Source: Rhinopithecus roxellana (Eukaryota; Chordata; Mammalia; Primates; Cercopithecidae). From it: a stretch of 64,000 nt of DNA. This document shows, piece by piece, positions 12,366 to 23,186 of this stretch. The position numbers and the translations under genes were made by a program. The stretch lies in assembly GCF_007565055.1 (NCBI RefSeq), contig NC_044551.1:99168089-99232088 (forward strand), written 5' to 3'. The notes beneath the pieces are model-generated. The model saw only the letters and a list, made by a program, of their open reading frames with translations, made no database searches and was not told where the DNA came from. The first letter of the stretch is position 1. The number at the start of each line of letters is the position of its first letter.

Positions 12366-12913
12366 AGTCCTATTTTTCTTACCTCAATTTGCCATGACAC
12401 TGAAGGACTATCCCAACTCTAGAGCTCATCACAGAACTATAGAACAGGCTGAGGCCTCAGCTGCAACTGCATTATGGGTTTCTAGGGCCTCTGGTCTCAG
12501 CCAGGCCCAGGAAGGGAGCCCAGCTGGACAGGCAGCAGGACCCATGACTCCCAGTGCCCAGGAACCAAGGGCAACAGGTGGACAGCCTTGACCAAGACAT
12601 TTCCTGAAAGATGGTCAGGCCAGGGTACTCCAAGGGTATATAGCTCTTCTCTCAATCCACCCCCCAGTAAATAAGCACAAAACCTGGCCACTGCAATCTT
12701 AGGCCCCAGGGATTCCCTGACAGGCCACAGAGAACTCCCAGAGCCCTGGGGACAGCTGCACTGGCCCCACATTAAAAAAAGAAAAAGTGCTGCCTTCCTC
12801 ACTTCCCGCAGGTATTATCTCCAGAGAGCACTCCCCAACAAACCTGCACTCATTTCTATCTCAGAGTTTGATTCCCACAAACTCAAGCTAAAATACTTGG
12901 TTTAAAAAAAAAA
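12366..12913. other. GC-richer non-Alu block, unassigned
   Basis: About 550 bp without Alu. Frames of about 100 codons are open on both strands (start of block to 12591 plus; 12497-12802 minus), but neither matches a family I recognise. It could be a diverged ERV internal segment or unique DNA. Confidence 0.4.
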
Positions 12914-13361
12914 AAAGTCTCCTTCCACTCGTATTCTCCAGCCACCCAGTTTCTTTCCAGAATCAATGATATTTATCAGTTTGCCATATATACTTGCAGA
13001 GATATTCCATGCAGTTACAAACACATATGCATGGATTCTGTCTCTCTCATTTTTATACAAATGATAGGTTACTACACAAATCACTCTGCACTTTGCCTTT
13101 TTCTTTTAATCATGCATCTTGCAAAGCTGCCTCATTATTTTTAATGGACGTTTATAATATATGTCTCACAAGTCATCTGGGCGTTACTCTATTATTATTG
13201 TGTATTAAGTTGTTTCCAATCTTTTGCTATTAATACCATACTACTTACGTACTATGATCTTGTGTATGTGTCATTTCAGAAGTATGTGATCACATCTCTA
13301 ACCTACATAGCTAGAAGTAGAATTGCTTGGTCAAAGAATATGTGTCTTTGTTTTTTTATAA

Positions 13362-13661
13362 TTTATTATTTTTTATTTTTTGAGAGGGAGTCTTGCTCTG
13401 TCGCCCAGGCTGGAGTGGAATGGTGCAATCTCGGCTCACTGCAAGCTCCGCCTCCCGGGTTCACTCCATTCTCCTGCCTCTGCCTCCCAAGTAGCTGGGA
13501 CTACAGGTGCCCACCACCAGGCCTGGCTAATTTTTTTGTATTTTTAGAGACGGGGTTTCACTGTGTTAGCCAGGATGGTCTCGATCTCCTGACCTCGAAA
13601 ATCTGCCCTCCTTGGCCTCCCAAAGTGCTGGGATTACAGGCTTGAGCCACCACGCCCGGCC
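13362..13661 (-). mobile_element. AluY, minus strand
   Basis: Antisense Alu ending caccacgcccggcc. The duplication agaatatgtgtcttt / agaatatgtatcttt flanks it. Confidence 0.93.
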
Positions 13662-13685
13662 AGAATATGTATCTTTAAAACAGTA

Positions 13686-13989
13686 GGCCGGGCGCGGTGG
13701 CTCAAGCCTGTAATCCCAGCACTTTGGGAGGCCGAGACGGGCGGATCATGAGGTCAGGAGATCGAGACCATCCTGGCTAATACGGTGAAACCCCATCTCT
13801 ACTAAAAAATACAAAAAAAACTAGCCGGGCGACGAGGCGGCGCCTGTAGTCCCAGCTACTCGGGAGGCTGAGGCAGGAGAATGGCGTGAACCCGGGAGGC
13901 GGAGCTTGCAGTGAGCTGAGATCCGGCCACTGCACTCCAGCCTGGGCGGCAGAGCAAGACTCCGTCTCAAAAAAAAATAAATAAAAATA
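13686..13989 (+). mobile_element. AluY of Old World monkey type (first of a tandem pair)
   Basis: Full-length, with gatccggccactgcactcc in the right arm and a tail aaaaaaaaataaataaaaata that runs directly into the next Alu. Confidence 0.93.
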
Positions 13990-14327
13990 GGCCGGGCGCG
14001 GTGGCTCAAGCCTGTAATCCCAGCACTTTGGGAGGCCGAGACGGGCGGATCACGAGGTCAGGAGATCGAGACCATCCTTTCTAATACGGTGAAACCCTGT
14101 CTCTACTTAAAAATACAAAAAACTAGCCGGGCGACGAGGCGGGCGCCTGTAGTCCCAGCTACTCGGGAGGCTGAGGCAGGAGAATGGCGTAAACCCGGGA
14201 GGCGGAGCGTGCAGTGAGCTGAGATCCGGCCACTGTACTCCAGCCTGGGCGACAGAGCGAGACTCCGTCTCAAAAAAAAAAAAAAAAAAAAAAAAAAAAT
14301 AAATAAATAAAAATAAAATAAAATAAA
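13990..14327 (+). mobile_element. AluY of Old World monkey type (second of a tandem pair)
   Basis: Starts in the A-tail of the preceding Alu; long A-tail grading into TAAA repeats. The pair as a unit is flanked by taaaacagta (about 13676-13685 and 14322-14332). Confidence 0.93.
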
Positions 14328-14709
14328 ACAGTAATAGGTGTTGTTGCTAAATTACCCTCCCTGGAGGCTATTTCCCTACACGCTAGTCAACACCCTGAGT
14401 TACTTATCGTTTTTTTCCCGAAGGGTCAAAGCATGATAATCTTTTTTATCTTTATCAGAGAAAGGATATTGTCTAATTATAGCTTTAACTTGCTATTTTG
14501 AATGACATTGAATGTCATGTTTAGAAGGCATTCACAGTTGTTTTGTGTGTGTGCATGCATATGTAAACTGTTTATTCAAATCCATTGTTCATTTCTCCAT
14601 GGGATTGTTGCTGTTGCTTCTTACTGATTTGTAAGAACTCTTTATATATTAGGAAACCTGGTATTATAATATGAACTGCAACAGATTTTTCAGTTTGTCA
14701 TCTTTATTA

Positions 14710-15011
14710 TTTTTATTTATTTATTTTTTTGAGATGGAGTTTCACCCTTGTTGCCCAGGCTGGAGTGCAATGGCACAGTCTTGGCTCACCACAAACTCTG
14801 CCTCCCAGGTTCAAGCCATTCTCCTGCCTCAGCCTCCTGAATGTCTGGGATTACAGACATGCACCACCACGCCCAGCTAATTTTGCATTTTTAGTAGAGA
14901 CAGGGCTTCTCCATGTTGGTCAGACTGGTCTCCAACTCCCAACCTCAGGTGATACACCCACCTCAGCCTCTCAAAGTGCTGGGATTACAGGCATGAACCA
15001 CCATGACCGAC
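14710..15011 (-). mobile_element. AluS, minus strand
   Basis: Antisense full-length Alu within L1M sequence; target-site duplication tgtcatctttatt at 14697 and 15012. Confidence 0.93.
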
Positions 15012-15061
15012 TGTCATCTTTATTTAGACTTTGCTTATGGTAGTTTTTGCCAAGGTAATTT

Positions 15062-15353
15062 TTATTTATTTATTTCTTTATTCTGAGACAGCGTCTCGTT
15101 CTATTGCCCAGGCTGGAGTGCAGTGGTGCGATCTCAGGTCACTGCAAGCTCCGCCTCCCAGATTCACGCCATTGTCCTGCCTCAGTCTCCCAAGTAGCTG
15201 GGACTACAGGCACCCGCCAACCACGCCTGGCTAATTTTTTTTTTTTTTTTTTTTTTTTAGTAGAGACGAGGTTTCGTTCTGTTAGTCAGGATGGTCTTGA
15301 TCTCCTGACCTCATGATCCGCCTGCCTCGGCCTCCCAAAGTGCTGGGATTACA
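15062..15353 (-). mobile_element. 5'-truncated AluY, minus strand
   Basis: Ends ctgggattacagg, about 20 bases short of the Alu 5' end. The duplication ggtaattt on both sides shows the truncation happened at insertion. Confidence 0.88.
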
Positions 15354-15460
15354 GGTAATTTAATATATCAATCTTCTACAGTTTCTAGGATTTGCATTAT
15401 AAGAGTACCAAGGGAAAAGGGCTTTGAGGTTAAATCTAAAATATGCTAGAAGGAATTGTT

Positions 15461-15764
15461 CTTTTTTTTTTTTTTTTTCTGCAAGACGGGATCTCACTCT
15501 ATTGCTCAGGCTGGAGTGCAGTGGCACGATCTCAGCTCACTGCAACCTCCACCTCCCAGGTTCAAGAGATTCTCCTGTCTCAGCCTCCCAAGTAGCTGTG
15601 ATTACAGGTGCACATCAGCACACCCAGCTAATTTTTGTATTTTTAGTAGAGACAGGGTTTCGCCATGTTGGCCAGCCTGGTCTTGAACTCCTGACCTTAA
15701 GTGATCCTCCTGCCTCGGCCTCCCAAAGTGCTGGGATTACAGGCGTGAGCCACCACACCTGGCC
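15461..15764 (-). mobile_element. AluS, minus strand
   Basis: Antisense full-length Alu, poly-T start, ending ccaccacacctggcc. Confidence 0.93.
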
Positions 15765-16169
15765 TAGAAAGGACTATTTTAATGAAAATGTTGAATAAGA
15801 TTAGGACTATTTTTAAGTTATCACTGATAATGTAATAAAAATCTGTCTTCCTTCCACCCCACATTCCAACACTTGCTCCTCTTATAGTCTACCACATTGT
15901 GGTAAATGCCGACTTCATCCTCCTGGTTGATAAAGGATAACTAAAATTATCCTCGGCTCTTCCCTTTCTCTCACATCCTGTATTTGATCCATCAGTGGAT
16001 CTTGTCAGTTCTACCTTTAAAATATCTCTAGAGTCTGCCTTCTTTTCATAACCTTGTCCACCACTCTGGTCTAAGCCACCATCACAGATTATTGTAGAGG
16101 CTTTTAAATGATTTTTCCTGTTTCTATCCTGGTCTTTCCACAGTTTACTCTCAGGAAGTCTGAGAGAAT
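15765..16169. other. Non-Alu stretch, possible L2-like fragment
   Basis: Pyrimidine-rich stretch with ctctggtctaagccaccatc near 16063, which recalls old L2/MIR-type repeats. No coding signal. Confidence 0.35.
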
Positions 16170-16274
16170 CTTTTTTTTTTTTTTTTTTCTTTTTCTGAGA
16201 TGGAGTCTCACTCTGTTACCCAGGCTGGAGTGCAGTGACACGATCTTGGCTCACTGTAACCCCCGCCTCCCGGG
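16170..16274 (-). mobile_element. Alu part 1, split by HERV-H element 1
   Basis: Poly-T start and the right-arm end of an antisense Alu, reading as far as cgcctcccggg. The missing remainder resumes at 22672 (ccagttcaagcgattctcc), so the provirus landed inside this Alu. Confidence 0.9.
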
Positions 16275-16686
16275 TTTCACTCACATCCCTGTGAAGAGAC
16301 CACCAAATAAGCTTTGTGTGAGCAGTAAAGCTTTTTAACCACCTGGGTGCAGGCCGGCTGAGTCTGAAAAGAGAGTCAGCGAAGGGAGATAGGGGTGGTG
16401 CTGTTTTATAGGATTTGGGTGGAGTAAAGGAAATTACAGTCAAGGGGGTTGTTCTCTCGCAGGTAGGGGTGGGGGTCACAAGGTGTTCACTGGGGGAAGC
16501 TTTTGAGCCAGGAATAAGCCAGGAAAAGGAATTTCACAAGATAACATCATCAGTTAAGGCAGAGAACAGGCCATTTTCACTTCTTTTGTGGTGGAGTGTC
16601 ATCACTTAAGGCAGGAACCGGCCATCTGGATGTGTACGTGGAGGTCACAGGGGATATGATGGTTAGCTTTGGCTCAGAGCCTGACA
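16275..16686 (-). mobile_element. 3' LTR of HERV-H element 1 (LTR7-type)
   Basis: About 412 bp. The sense strand begins tgtcaggctctgagcc at 16686 and includes the tataaaacag box near 16403. The outer edge abuts Alu sequence at 16274. It shares gcaggccggctgag with the 21917-22330 LTR, making those two the natural pair. Confidence 0.92.
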
Positions 16687-17150
16687 TTCCTGTCTTCTTA
16701 CATTAATAAGAAAAATAAAACAAAATAGTGTAGAAGTATTGGGGCAGCGAAAATTTTTGGAGGCTGGTATGGAGCGATAATGGGCGATGTTTCTCAGGGC
16801 TGCTTCAAGTGGGATTAGGGGCAGTGAGGAAATCTAGAGTGGGAGGAGAGATAAGCTGAAGGAAGATTTGTGGTAAGAGGCGATACTGTGGGGTTGTTAG
16901 AAGGAGCAATTGTCATATAGAATGATTGGTGATGGCCTGGATTGCGGTTTGTATGAATTGAAAAACTAAACGGAAGACACAAGGTCTGAATAAGAGAAGG
17001 AGAAAAAAACAGGTATTAAAGGACTAAGAATTGGGAGGACCTAGGACATCTAATTAGAGAGAGCCTAAGGGGGTTCAGCGTAATCATTTGCTTGGTTGGT
17101 GAGTTTTTAGGCTCTAAGTTGTTGGGGTGCAGTTCAAGTGGGGGTGGGTG
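16687..17150 (-). pseudogene. HERV-H element 1 env (TM) remnant and 3' leader to LTR
   Basis: Matches the TM-encoding end of element 2 env (for example the sense stretch gcaaatgattacgctgaac near 17078-17096), then the 3' untranslated segment with cttattaatgtaagaagac just before the LTR. The surface-subunit region present in element 2 (about 38.1-39.0 kb) is almost wholly deleted here: a short SU scrap (ttgaactgcacccc) is joined straight to TM. Non-functional. Confidence 0.75.
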
Positions 17151-18109
17151 TCTGGAATGAGACTGGGACCTAATAAAAAGGAGGGTCCACGCAGGAGCTC
17201 ACACGGGCTGTAACCGTAGCATCCCGAGGAAGGCCTGAATTCTGAGAAAGTGGTAAAGTACTGTCTAGTCCTTTTTTAAGTTGGTGACTGAGCTTGGTGA
17301 GGTGTGTTTTTAAAAGACCATTAGTCCATTCTACCTTTCCTGAAGATTGAGGATGGTAAAGGATAAAAAGGTTTCACTGAATACCAAGAGCCTAAAAAGT
17401 TGCTTGGGTGATTTGACTAGTAAACGCCAGTCTGCTATCGGACTGTATAGAGGTGGGAAGGCCAAACCAAGGAATTATGTCTGAAGCAGGGAAGAAATGA
17501 CCGAAGTAGCCTTCTCAGACCCTGTAGGAAAAGCCTCTACCTATCCAGTGAAAGTGTCTACCCAGACCAAGAGGTATTTTAGTTTGCTGACCCGAGGCAT
17601 GTCAGTAAAGTCAATTTACCCATCCTGGGCGGGGGCAAAATCCTCAGCTTGATGTGTAGGGAAGGGAGGGGGCCTGAGAAATTCCTGAGGAGTAGTCGAA
17701 TAGCAGACGGAACACTGAGAAGTGATTTCCTTGAGGATGGATTTCTAGGATGGAAAGGAAATGAGAGGTTCTAAGAGACAGACTAGCGGCTTGTAACCTA
17801 CATGGAAGAGGTTATGAAATGACGACAGAATGGGCCTGTGAGGCTGGAAGGAGATATTTTCCTTGGTCTAAGAACCATTTGCCTTGTGTGGGAAGAGATT
17901 GATAGGTGGAAGTTTCAGTGGGGAGTAGGTGGGGGTGACCGATGTGAAGGAGGAAAACAGCCGTGAGGGATAGAAATTGGGAAGCTAGCTGCTATTTTAG
18001 CTAACTTATCAGCATAAGCATTGTCCTGAGCGATGGGATCTGATGCCTTTTGATGGCTACTTTTTTAGTTACCTTATCAGCATAAGCGTTGTCTTGAGCG
18101 ATGGTGGGG
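17151..18109 (-). pseudogene. HERV-H element 1 pol remnant: RNase H tail and integrase
   Basis: Sense sequence colinear with element 2 from the end of RNase H through integrase, including the segment for the first catalytic aspartate of the integrase core (gtagacactttcactgg near 17540-17560). The RNase H core itself is deleted; a ~67-bp segment (ttatcagcataagc) is duplicated at the deletion edge (17996-18041 and 18063-18106). Multiple stops. Integrase would normally join viral DNA to host DNA. Confidence 0.75.
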
Positions 18110-18946
18110 GGAAGAAAATAGATTTTAGAAGTTCTGAGAACTGTAGAGAGTGAGTTGAGCATAGTTCGTGATTTTTAGGCCTCTGACAGTACTAAAGCCG
18201 TGGCAGCTGCTGCACACAGACATGAAGGCTAGGCTAAAACAGTAAGGTCAAGTTGTTTGGACAGAAAAGGCTACGGGACGTGGTCCCAGCTCTTGTGTAA
18301 GAATTCTGACTGCACTAACCACGCCTAGGAAGAAAGGAGTTGTTGTTTTGTAGAAGGGATTGGGGGTTTGGGAGATTAGCTGGACACGATCCAGCTGGAA
18401 GAGCACGTGTGTTTTTATGATAATTATGCCGAGATAGGTAACGATGAGGAAGAAATTTGGGCTTGACTGAAGTATGGGGTCTGTCTGTGAAGCCTTGCAG
18501 CAGTAAGCCCAGGTAAATTTGCTGAGCCTGATGGGTGTCAGGGTCAGTCCAAGTGAAAGCGAAGAGATGCTGGGATGAAGGGTGCAAAGGAATAGTAAAG
18601 AAGGCATATCTGAGATCCAGACAGAATAATGGGTTGTGAGGAGGAAGGTATTAAGGATAGGAGAGAGGCCGGGCGCGGTGGCTCAAGCCTGTAATCCCAG
18701 CACTTTGGGAGGCCGAGACGGGCGGATCACGAGGTCAGGAGATCGAGACCATCCTGGCTAACACGGTGAAACCCCGTCTCTACTAAAAAATACAAAAACT
18801 AGCCGGGCGACGTGGCGGCGCCGGTAGTCCCAGCTACCCGGTGAGGCTGAGACAGGAGAATGGCGTGAACCCGGGAGGCGGAGCTTGCAGTGAGCTGAGA
18901 TCCGGCCATAGCACTCCAGCCTGGGTGACAGAGCGAGGCTCCGTCT

Positions 18947-18983
<37 letters not shown>

Positions 18984-19867
18984 AGGAGAGTATATGGGTT
19001 TGGCACCACGGGGTGGATAGGCAAATCAATTTGGTTGATAAGGTGCAGATCCTGAACTAACCTGTAAGCCTTGTCTGGTTTTTAGGACAGGTAAAATGGG
19101 GGGAATTATAAGGGGAGTTTGCAGGCTTTAAAAAGGCCATGCTCTAACAGGTGAGTGATAACAGGCTTTAATCCCTTTAAATTGTGCTGTGGGATGGGAT
19201 ACTGGCATTGAGCAGGGTAAGGGTGATTAAGTTTTAATGAGATGGTAAGGGGTGAATGATCGGTCGCCAAGGAGGGAGAAGAGGTATCCTATACTTGTGG
19301 GTTAAGATGCGGGGGTACGAGGGGAGGATGTGAAGGAGACTTTGAACTGGGGGAGAAGGCAGCAATGAGATGTGGCTGTAGCCTAGGAATAGTCAGGGAA
19401 GCAGATAATTTAATTTAAAATGTCTTGGCCTAATAAGGGGACTGGCAGGTGGGGATAACTAAAAAGGAGTGCAGTAAAGAATGTTGTCAAAGTTGGCACT
19501 AGAGTTGGGGAGTTTTAAGAGGTTAGAAAATACCTCTTAAATGTGCCGTCAATACCCACAACGGTTATGGAGGCAAGGGAAACAGGCCTTTGAAAAGAAA
19601 GTAATGTGAACTGGGTAGCCTCCATATTGATTAAGAAGGGGACAGATTTACCTTCCACTGTGAGAGTTACCTAGAGGCGTCTGTGATGGTCCTGTAGGCT
19701 TCCGAGGTGTCAGACTTCAGCTGCTAAGCCGAGAAGATCTGGGAAGGAGTCAGTCAGAGAGCCTTGGGTCAGAATTCCAGGGCTCTGGCAGTGGCTGACA
19801 GGTGAGTTGGAACAGTCCAATTTTCACTGGGGTCCTGCACAGATGGGACATGGCTTAGGAAGAATCC
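18110..19867 (-). pseudogene. HERV-H element 1 pro-pol remnant (protease to reverse transcriptase)
   Basis: Colinear with element 2 pro/RT sequence: the sense-strand caggttagttcaggatctgc near 19050-19070 is an RT fingers segment, and a frame at 18248-18607 covers part of the RT thumb/connection (FTWTDPD-type motif in another frame at 18315-18587). An AluY interrupts it at 18667-18979. Stops and frameshifts in every frame. Confidence 0.7.
18667..18979 (+). mobile_element. AluY of Old World monkey type, inside HERV-H element 1
   Basis: Full-length with a long A-tail. Duplication aggataggagaga at 18653 and 18980. It has the variants ggcggcgccggtag and ccatagcactcc. Confidence 0.94.
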
Positions 19868-21770
19868 TGGGCTGCGGACATTCCTCGCCTAGTGGCCAGA
19901 TTTCTGGCACTTATAGCAAGCTCCTGGGGGAGGCAGTCTTGTAGGAATGCTGACTGGCTGTGTGGCTTAGGCGTGTGCAGCTTAGGCATTTGAAGTTCTT
20001 GTGTGCTGGAGGTGTGGCTGGGTTTTGTCTCACAGCAGAGGCAAGTAATTGTAACTTAGAAATGCGTTGCTGTCTGGCTGCCTCCTCTCTATTATTGTAC
20101 ACCTTGAAAGCGAGGTTGATTAATTCCTGTTGTGGGGTTTGAGGGCCAGATTCTAATTTTTGAAGTTTTTTTCCTAATGTCAGGAGTGGATTGGGTGATA
20201 AAATGCATATTAAGAATAAGGTAGCCTTCTGGCCCTTCTGGGTCTAGGGCGGTAAAGCGTTCTAAGGGTTGCTGCTAAGCGGGCTATGAACTGGGCTGGG
20301 TTTTCGTCTTTACCTTGGGTTAGTTTCTTTAAGCTTATCATAATCAACAGCTTTGTAAGTTGCCTTTTTAAGACCCTTCAAACTAGGCAGGAAATCATGT
20401 AATCTCGCCTAGCTACACCTGGGGAATTAGCCTCATCGTTCCATTGGGGATCCTCTCGGGGAACTGCTCTAATGCCTTCTGGAGGTCTGACTTGTGAAGC
20501 CGGTGGTTATCAGCGTGAGATTGGGCTAGAGAAAAAACTCTTTCCTGTTAATCGGGGAGAGGGTAGAAGTCAGGATGACATTTAAGTCACTCCAGGTTAA
20601 ATTGTAGGACAGAGTTAGATATTGGAATTCCTGTATATATTTAGTAGGGTCTGATGAGAATAGGCCTAAATGCTGACTGATCTGAGAGAGGTCTGATAGA
20701 GAAAAAGGTACATGTACCCTGACTATGCCTTTCAGCTCCAGCCACTTCTCTAAGAGGAAATGTTGGGCAGGTGGGGAAGAGCTAGTTGCGGAAACTAAAT
20801 TGTAAGCCCGACTGGTGTGAGGAGGAGGGAGGTGATAGAAGGATTATAGGGTGGAGGAGCGGAGGCTGAGGAAGAATTGGGACTTAGCTCTGCCTGGCGA
20901 CGAGCAGCCTGGGGAGGAGGGGAAAGGTCAGATGGGTCTGTAGAAAAGGAAGACTGGAAAGACTCAGCAACACTTGCGGTTGGGACTGAGGGCACAGGTG
21001 GGAGGGAAGGAAGAATTTAGGAGGAATTGCATTGGGAACGAGACTAGGGAGGGAACAAAGTATGAAAAATGCCTGGATGTAAGGCACCTCAGACCATTTG
21101 CCCATTTTTCTACAAAAAATTATTTAGGTCTTGTAGGATGGAGAAATCGAAAGTGACGTTTTCTGGCCATTAAGAGTTATTGTCAAGTTTGGTACTGGGG
21201 CCAAGGGTGTTGCAGAAGAAAATAAGGCATTTAGGTTTTTGGTCAGGTGTGAGTTGAAGAGGTTTTAGTTCTTGCAAAACAGGCTAAGGGAGAAGAAGGA
21301 GGAATGGAGGGTGGAAGTTTGCCCATAGTGAAAGAGGCAAGCCCAGAGAAAAGAGAGAGTAGAGACATGGAAAGAAGGCGCTGGGGCGTTCTGGCCCTCC
21401 CGAAAAGTGGGAAAGGGGTTGGGGGTTCTTGCCCCCAACCCCAGAAAATGTGGTACTTGCCGCTCTAAGGGTGAAGGACCAAGGCAGGTGTCCCTGTGTG
21501 GTCAGACACCTCTGAAATGTGGTGTGAATAATCAGGCAGGTGTCCCCGCATGATTAAAACACCAAGGGAAGACTGTCTTCCCGAGTCTGTGACTGGCGCC
21601 GGAGTTCTGGGTCCACGGATAAACAGTCTCCTTTGTCTCTACCAGAAAAGGAAAGGAACTGAAATTAAGAGAAGGGAAAGATTGAAGTGTGGCGTCAAGA
21701 TTGAAAGGATAAAGAGGTTGAGGGATAGTGAGAGAGGTTGGAGAAGAGAGTAAAAAGAAGCTGCCTTACC
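19868..21770 (-). pseudogene. HERV-H element 1 gag remnant
   Basis: Sense order: matrix-like N-terminus, a proline-rich segment containing PPPYNP (frame at 20795-20995, a PPxY late-domain type motif), capsid-like region, then one nucleocapsid zinc knuckle at about 19868-19915. The knuckle reads CYKCQKSGH, then a stop in place of the next residue, and the final cysteine is put out of frame by a one-base loss. No long frame survives. Gag would have formed the particle core. Confidence 0.75.
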
Positions 21771-21894
21771 CGATTTAAAATTGGTGAGATGTTCCTGGGC
21801 TGGTCAGTTTGAGGACCCGAGGTCGTAGATGGATCTTTCTCATGGAGCAAAGAGTAGGAGTACAGGGGATTGATCTCCCAAGGGAGGTCCCCCA

Positions 21895-21912
21895 ATCCGA
21901 GTCACGGCACCA
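21895..21912 (-). other. Primer-binding site, tRNA-His type (element 1)
   Basis: The minus strand reads tggtgccgtgactcggat, complementary to the 3' end of tRNA-His. It is 4 bases from the 5' LTR edge at 21917, as expected for HERV-H. Confidence 0.9.
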
Positions 21913-21916
21913 AAAT

Positions 21917-22330
21917 TGTCATGCGCGTCCATGGGAAGAGACCACCAAACATGCTTAATGTGAGCAATAAAGCTTTTTAATCACTTGGGTGCAGGCCGGC
22001 TGAGTCCAAAAAGAGAGTCAGTGAAGGGAGATAGGGGTGGGGCTGTTTATAGGATTTGGGTAGGTAAAGGAAAATTACAGTCAAAGGGGGTTGTTCTCTG
22101 GCAGGTAGGGGAGGGGGTCACAAGGTGCTCACTGGGGGAGCTTTTGAGCCAGGATGAGCCAGGAAAAGGAATTTCACAAGGTAATGTCATCAGTTAAGGC
22201 AGGAACAGGCCATTCTCACTTCTTTTTTGGTGGGTAGAGTGTCATCACTTAAGGCAGGAACCGGCCATCTGGATGTGTAAGTGGAGGTCACAGGGGATAT
22301 GACGGTTTAGCTTTGGCCAGAGGCCTGACA
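21917..22330 (-). mobile_element. 5' LTR of HERV-H element 1 (complete U3-R-U5)
   Basis: 414 bp, sense start tgtcaggcct and sense end gcgcatgaca. TATA box at 22046-22051 on the minus strand. It directly precedes the primer-binding site. Confidence 0.92.
22046..22051 (-). promoter_or_regulatory. LTR7 TATA box (element 1 5' LTR)
   Basis: The minus strand reads TATAAA in cctataaacag. R starts about 30 bases downstream, at the ctgactctc equivalent. Confidence 0.65.
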
Positions 22331-22671
22331 GTGAGCAACAAAGCTTTCTAATCACCTGGGTGCAGCAGGCTGAGTCCGAAAAGAGAGTCAGGGAAGGGAG
22401 ACAAGGGTGGGGCCCTTTTATAAGATTTGGGTGGGTCAAAGGGGGTTGTTCTCTGGTGGGCAGGGTCGGGGGTCACAAGGTGCTCAGTGGGGGAGCTTTT
22501 GAGCCTGGATGAGCCAGGAGAAGGAGTTTCACAAGGGTAACGTCATCAGTTAGGGCAGGAACCGGCCATTCTCACTTCTTTTGTGATTCTTCACTTGCTT
22601 CAGGCCATTTGGACATATATGTGCAGGTCACAGGGAATATGATGGCTTAGCTTGGGCTCAGAGGCCTGTCA
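22331..22671 (-). mobile_element. Extra LTR abutting element 1 (U3-R only)
   Basis: A second LTR7-type copy directly upstream of the 5' LTR with no spacer. Its sense end is gttgctcac, at or within 2 bases of the R/poly(A) boundary, so U5 (43 bp) is absent. Sequence differs from the other two LTRs (it lacks the aaaggaaaattacag segment). Its outer edge ggcctgtca abuts Alu at 22672. Confidence 0.88.
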
Positions 22672-22879
22672 CCAGTTCAAGCGATTCTCCTGCCCCAGCC
22701 TCCTGAGTAGCTGGGATTACAGGCACGTGCCACCATGTCTGGCTAATTTTTGTATTTTTTAGTAGAGATGGGGTTTCACCATGTTGGTCAGGCTGGTGTC
22801 AAACTGCGACCTCAGGTGATCTGCTGCCTTGGCCTCCCAAAGTTCAGGGATTATAGGCATGAGCCAGCTGTCCTGGCTA
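22672..22879 (-). mobile_element. Alu part 2, split by HERV-H element 1
   Basis: Continuation of the Alu begun at 16170; ends in a degraded gccagctgtcctggc. The boundary ccag here and ccggg at 16270-16274 fit a 4-5-bp proviral target duplication. Confidence 0.9.
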
Positions 22880-22903
22880 AGAGCTCCCTTTAAAATACAA
22901 TTC

Positions 22904-23186
22904 AGGCTGGTGCGGTGGCTTATGCCCATAATCCCAACACTTGTGAGGGCCGAGTTGGGTGGATCAACTGAGGTCAACCTGGCCAACACGGTGAAACCCT
23001 GTCTCTACTAAAAAAATACCAAAAATGATTAGCCATCGTGGTGGCACCCGCCTGTAATCTTAGCTACTCGGGAGACTGAGGCAGGAGAATAGCTTGAACC
23101 TGGGAGGTGGAGGTTGCAGTGAGCTGAGATTGCACCATTGCACTCCAGCCTGGGCAAGAGAGTGAGACTCCATCTCAAAAAGAAAA
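22904..23186 (+). mobile_element. AluS, plus strand
   Basis: Slightly shortened Alu (part of the left arm is missing around gatcaactgaggtcaacctgg) with a short A-rich tail. Confidence 0.88.

Larger units (their letters stand above)
12914..15460 (-). mobile_element. Old L1M (L1ME/L1MC-like) 3' region, interrupted by Alus
   Basis: The stretches 12940-13350, 14328-14709, 15012-15061 and 15362-15460 read as one antisense L1 3' end. Landmarks are tagaagtagaattgcttggt, ctttatatattagg and ttgtaagaactc. Five Alus interrupt it (13362, 13686, 13990, 14710, 15062). Too decayed for an open frame. Confidence 0.65.
16275..22671 (-). mobile_element. HERV-H provirus (element 1) with an extra 5' LTR
   Basis: Right-to-left order on the minus strand: LTR (22671-22331), LTR (22330-21917), tRNA-His-type primer-binding site, gag, pol and env remnants, LTR (16686-16275). 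Internal length is about 5.2 kb including one AluY, so it is a deleted HERV-H form. The RNase H part of pol and most of env are missing relative to element 2. The LTRs are of LTR7 type. Stops and frameshifts occur throughout; no complete viral protein is encoded. Confidence 0.93.
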
